A stretch of DNA of 64,000 nt from Zwartia panacis (GTDB lineage Bacteria > Pseudomonadota > Gammaproteobacteria > Burkholderiales > Burkholderiaceae_B). The stretch is taken from positions 58,728-122,727 of the forward strand of contig NZ_JAUHHF010000009.1 of the NCBI RefSeq assembly GCF_030410395.1, given 5' to 3'. The notes under the pieces are model-generated. The model worked only from the letters and a program-made list of their open reading frames with translations, searched no databases and had not been told where the DNA came from. Numbering within the stretch: position 1 is the first letter of the stretch; every line of letters begins with the position of its first letter. Shown piece after piece: positions 62,641 to 64,000 of the stretch. Both the position numbers and the translations under genes were made by a program.

Positions 62641-63438
62641 TTAATCCTTGACGAGGATCGGCAGCAGATTATTTCGTTTGGCAGCAGCTTCGAGACTACC
62701 ATCTGATTTTGCTTTACTCAGGAAAGCGTTGATTTCCGCCAGCCATTTCGCTTCACCCTTTTTGACCGCATACGCATAATCGGTCAATTCCCAGGGCTTG
62801 GTGGGCGCGATCACACGTGCCCAATCGGTGTTGAGTAACATGCGCTGACTGTAAGGAAAATCTGTCGCAAACGCATCCGCACGACCCAACTCGACCTCTT
62901 TTTCGCGCTCGCCTGGAGCAGTGGTGACTTTCAGCTTGGCATGTTTGAGATTTTTAGCGAGAAAATTTTCCATCAAGGTGCCCTTTTGCACCGCGATCAC
63001 AATCCCTGGCTGATCGATGTCATCTATTTTATGAATGACTTTGTTCGATCTTGTCGTGACGAACATAATATCGCTGCGTAAATACGGCGCCGAAAAATCC
63101 ACCAACTTCTGACGATCAGGCGTCACACCCACACCCATCATCGCGATGTCACAGACCCCTGACTCGACATCTTGCATCACCTTGGCAAAATTTGTCAGTA
63201 CGTACTTAAGTTTGACACTCAAATAGGCAGCGAAGGCTGCAGACATATCAATATCGATGCCCTGCAAACTGCGTGTCTTGGGATTTTGATAGCTGATACC
63301 GAAATATTCGGGCCAGATACATACCTTGAGCTCACCGCTTTTCCTGACCTCGGACAACACATCCGCACGCGCAGTCGCCGTCAGACAGGCACCGATCAGG
63401 GCAACGACCCAACATAACTTGTGAATCTTCGTTTTCAT
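62641..63438 (-). CDS. Family 3 periplasmic solute-binding protein, 265 aa
   Basis: Amino-acid-type SBP_3 protein: signal peptide ending ATARA, then VRKSGELKVCIWPEYFG, GIDIDMSAAFAAYL, GVCDIAMMGVGVTPDRQKLVDFS and VELGRADAFATDFPYSQRML. ATG at 63438 is preferred to a TTG at 63456. No permease or ATPase gene follows; the diguanylate cyclase begins 3 bp downstream. Likely a ligand sensor feeding that cyclase. Confidence 0.87.
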   Translation of the reverse strand: MKTKIHKLCWVVALIGACLTATARADVLSEVRKSGELKVCIWPEYFGISYQNPKTRSLQGIDIDMSAAFAAYLSVKLKYVLTNFAKVMQDVESGVCDIAMMGVGVTPDRQKLVDFSAPYLRSDIMFVTTRSNKVIHKIDDIDQPGIVIAVQKGTLMENFLAKNLKHAKLKVTTAPGEREKEVELGRADAFATDFPYSQRMLLNTDWARVIAPTKPWELTDYAYAVKKGEAKWLAEINAFLSKAKSDGSLEAAAKRNNLLPILVKD

Positions 63439-63452
63439 GGCCGCCAGCGTGA

Positions 63453-63719
63453 TCAATCCAGACGCAAGTCGCTGGTGTAAACACTCAGACGGTCTGCGAT
63501 CGCCATGCCTTTTAGTAACTTGTCTTCCGCAATGGATAGCAATTTGAGCTTGTGTGCGTCGAACTGCGCGAGAGGATCTTCTTGAAGGCTATCCGGATCA
63601 ATATCCTCGAGCGCCTCGAAAGTGAAATGACACTGGATCTTGCGTCCATCGACATGCGCCAAGAACAATACGCCGTCATCCTCGGCCCGGACGGCTGGTC
63701 CAATGAATTCAATTTTCAT
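63453..63719 (-). CDS. DUF1488-family small protein, 88 aa
   Basis: Short cytoplasmic protein with AVRAEDDGVLFLAHVDGRKI in the N-terminal half and FTFEALEDI, typical of DUF1488, followed by an acidic helical half. Function of the family is unknown. First gene of the leftward DUF1488, binding protein, cyclase unit; its stop lies just upstream of the binding-protein start. Confidence 0.78.
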   Translation of the reverse strand: MKIEFIGPAVRAEDDGVLFLAHVDGRKIQCHFTFEALEDIDPDSLQEDPLAQFDAHKLKLLSIAEDKLLKGMAIADRLSVYTSDLRLD

Positions 63720-63875
63720 GCCTTGTCACCCCCGGGCGCACATTTGTTAAGTAAAGTTTTGGAGTACGCGCGTACACCTTCGTTGCAACCAATTACGCAA
63801 CTAAGTATAACTGAGATAATTGTAACCAAACTATACATAATCGTATTTTATGAAATTAGTTACATTTAAAGAAAA

Positions 63876-64000
63876 GGTGGTTTCAAGTACGAAGTGCAAC
63901 TTTGATTAATTGGGCGGGTTGGCTGAGAGTGTTCTAGCATCTCAGATTTCCAGACCGCCAAGTCAAAGTCACCTTATGAGCTACAAACATCTCAGCCAAA
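63876..64000 (+). mobile_element. Probable left end of an IS30-family element, cut by window edge
   Basis: The stretch GGTGGTTTCAAGTACGAAG (from 63876) and the following GTGCAACTTTG resemble IS30-type terminal repeats as I remember them. About 80 bp later comes an ATG reading MSYKHLSQ, like the start of IS30 transposases. The upstream 63720-63875 is AT-rich noncoding sequence holding the promoter of the DUF1488 gene. The right end is outside the window. Confidence 0.5.
63976..64000 (+). CDS. Probable IS30 transposase, first 8 codons only
   Basis: ATG at 63976 gives MSYKHLSQ before the window ends. IS30 transposases commonly begin MSYxxLTxxER with the same spacing. With eight residues and a poor ribosome site, this is tentative. 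Confidence 0.4.

Noticed and set aside
63552..63869. 105-aa open frame on the plus strand near the right end
   Set aside because: It is antisense to DUF1488 and continues into AT-rich noncoding DNA; no family features.

Overview
The window looks like a chromosomal segment of a betaproteobacterium of the order Burkholderiales, probably Alcaligenaceae-like. The reasons are five Bug-type (TctC family) solute receptors in 64 kb, a flavocytochrome c sulfide dehydrogenase, a BigR-type sulfide locus and a CaiB/CitE catabolic operon. Base composition is moderate, and the 40.7-53.2 kb stretch is visibly AT-richer than its flanks. No rRNA, tRNA, CRISPR array or prophage was seen. One insertion sequence (IS30-like) probably starts at the right edge.

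Layout. 0-4.3 kb: a truncated Bug receptor, a ketopantoate-reductase-like enzyme, a LysE exporter, a PCu(A)C copper chaperone and a TonB protein. 4.3-12.4 kb: a sulfide and sulfane-sulfur locus. It has a BigR repressor with a palindromic operator, a persulfide-dioxygenase-like metallo-hydrolase, a DUF2892 protein, three YeeE/YedE transporters, SulP, an MFS carrier and the FccB/FccA pair. FccAB would oxidise sulfide in the periplasm, the metallo-hydrolase would turn persulfide into sulfite, and the membrane proteins would move sulfur species. 12.4-15 kb: a DnaQ-like exonuclease overlapping a cNMP/CBS/nucleotidyltransferase protein. 15-33 kb: nutrition genes, namely a TRAP operon, a quinone oxidoreductase, Bug receptors, a choloylglycine-hydrolase-type amidase, an AspA/AstE-like deacylase, an M20 amidohydrolase, gdhA, a CaiB/CitE/Bug operon, and a ferric-reductase-like flavoprotein with a ModE-like regulator. 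33-35.5 kb: an orphan histidine kinase and a small acidic protein.

35.5-53.2 kb is a phosphorus-starvation island and the most interesting part. It holds phoU-phoB-phoR and phoX. Next come olsB (ornithine lipid), a second-copy-like phosphatidylserine decarboxylase, a membrane-anchored class III aminotransferase and a DUF962/Mpo1-like membrane protein. A long rightward operon follows: agt, plcP, phnC, phnD, phnE, a phosphonate-type Fe-alcohol dehydrogenase, a FAD oxidoreductase, phnX and a phnZ-like HD oxygenase. Recognisable PHO boxes sit between phoX and olsB and in front of agt. The logic appears to be replacing phospholipids with P-free lipids (OlsB, Agt), recycling their phosphorus (PlcP, PhoX), and importing and cleaving 2-carbon phosphonates. 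The aminotransferase, decarboxylase and DUF962 trio has no obvious place in known remodelling routes and is the best candidate for an undescribed lipid pathway.

53.2-64 kb: another Bug receptor, a patatin phospholipase, malonyl-CoA decarboxylase, and two convergent modules. Each module pairs a periplasmic binding protein with a c-di-GMP enzyme, and the two share one CTAG as their stop codons. The window ends in a probable IS30 element.
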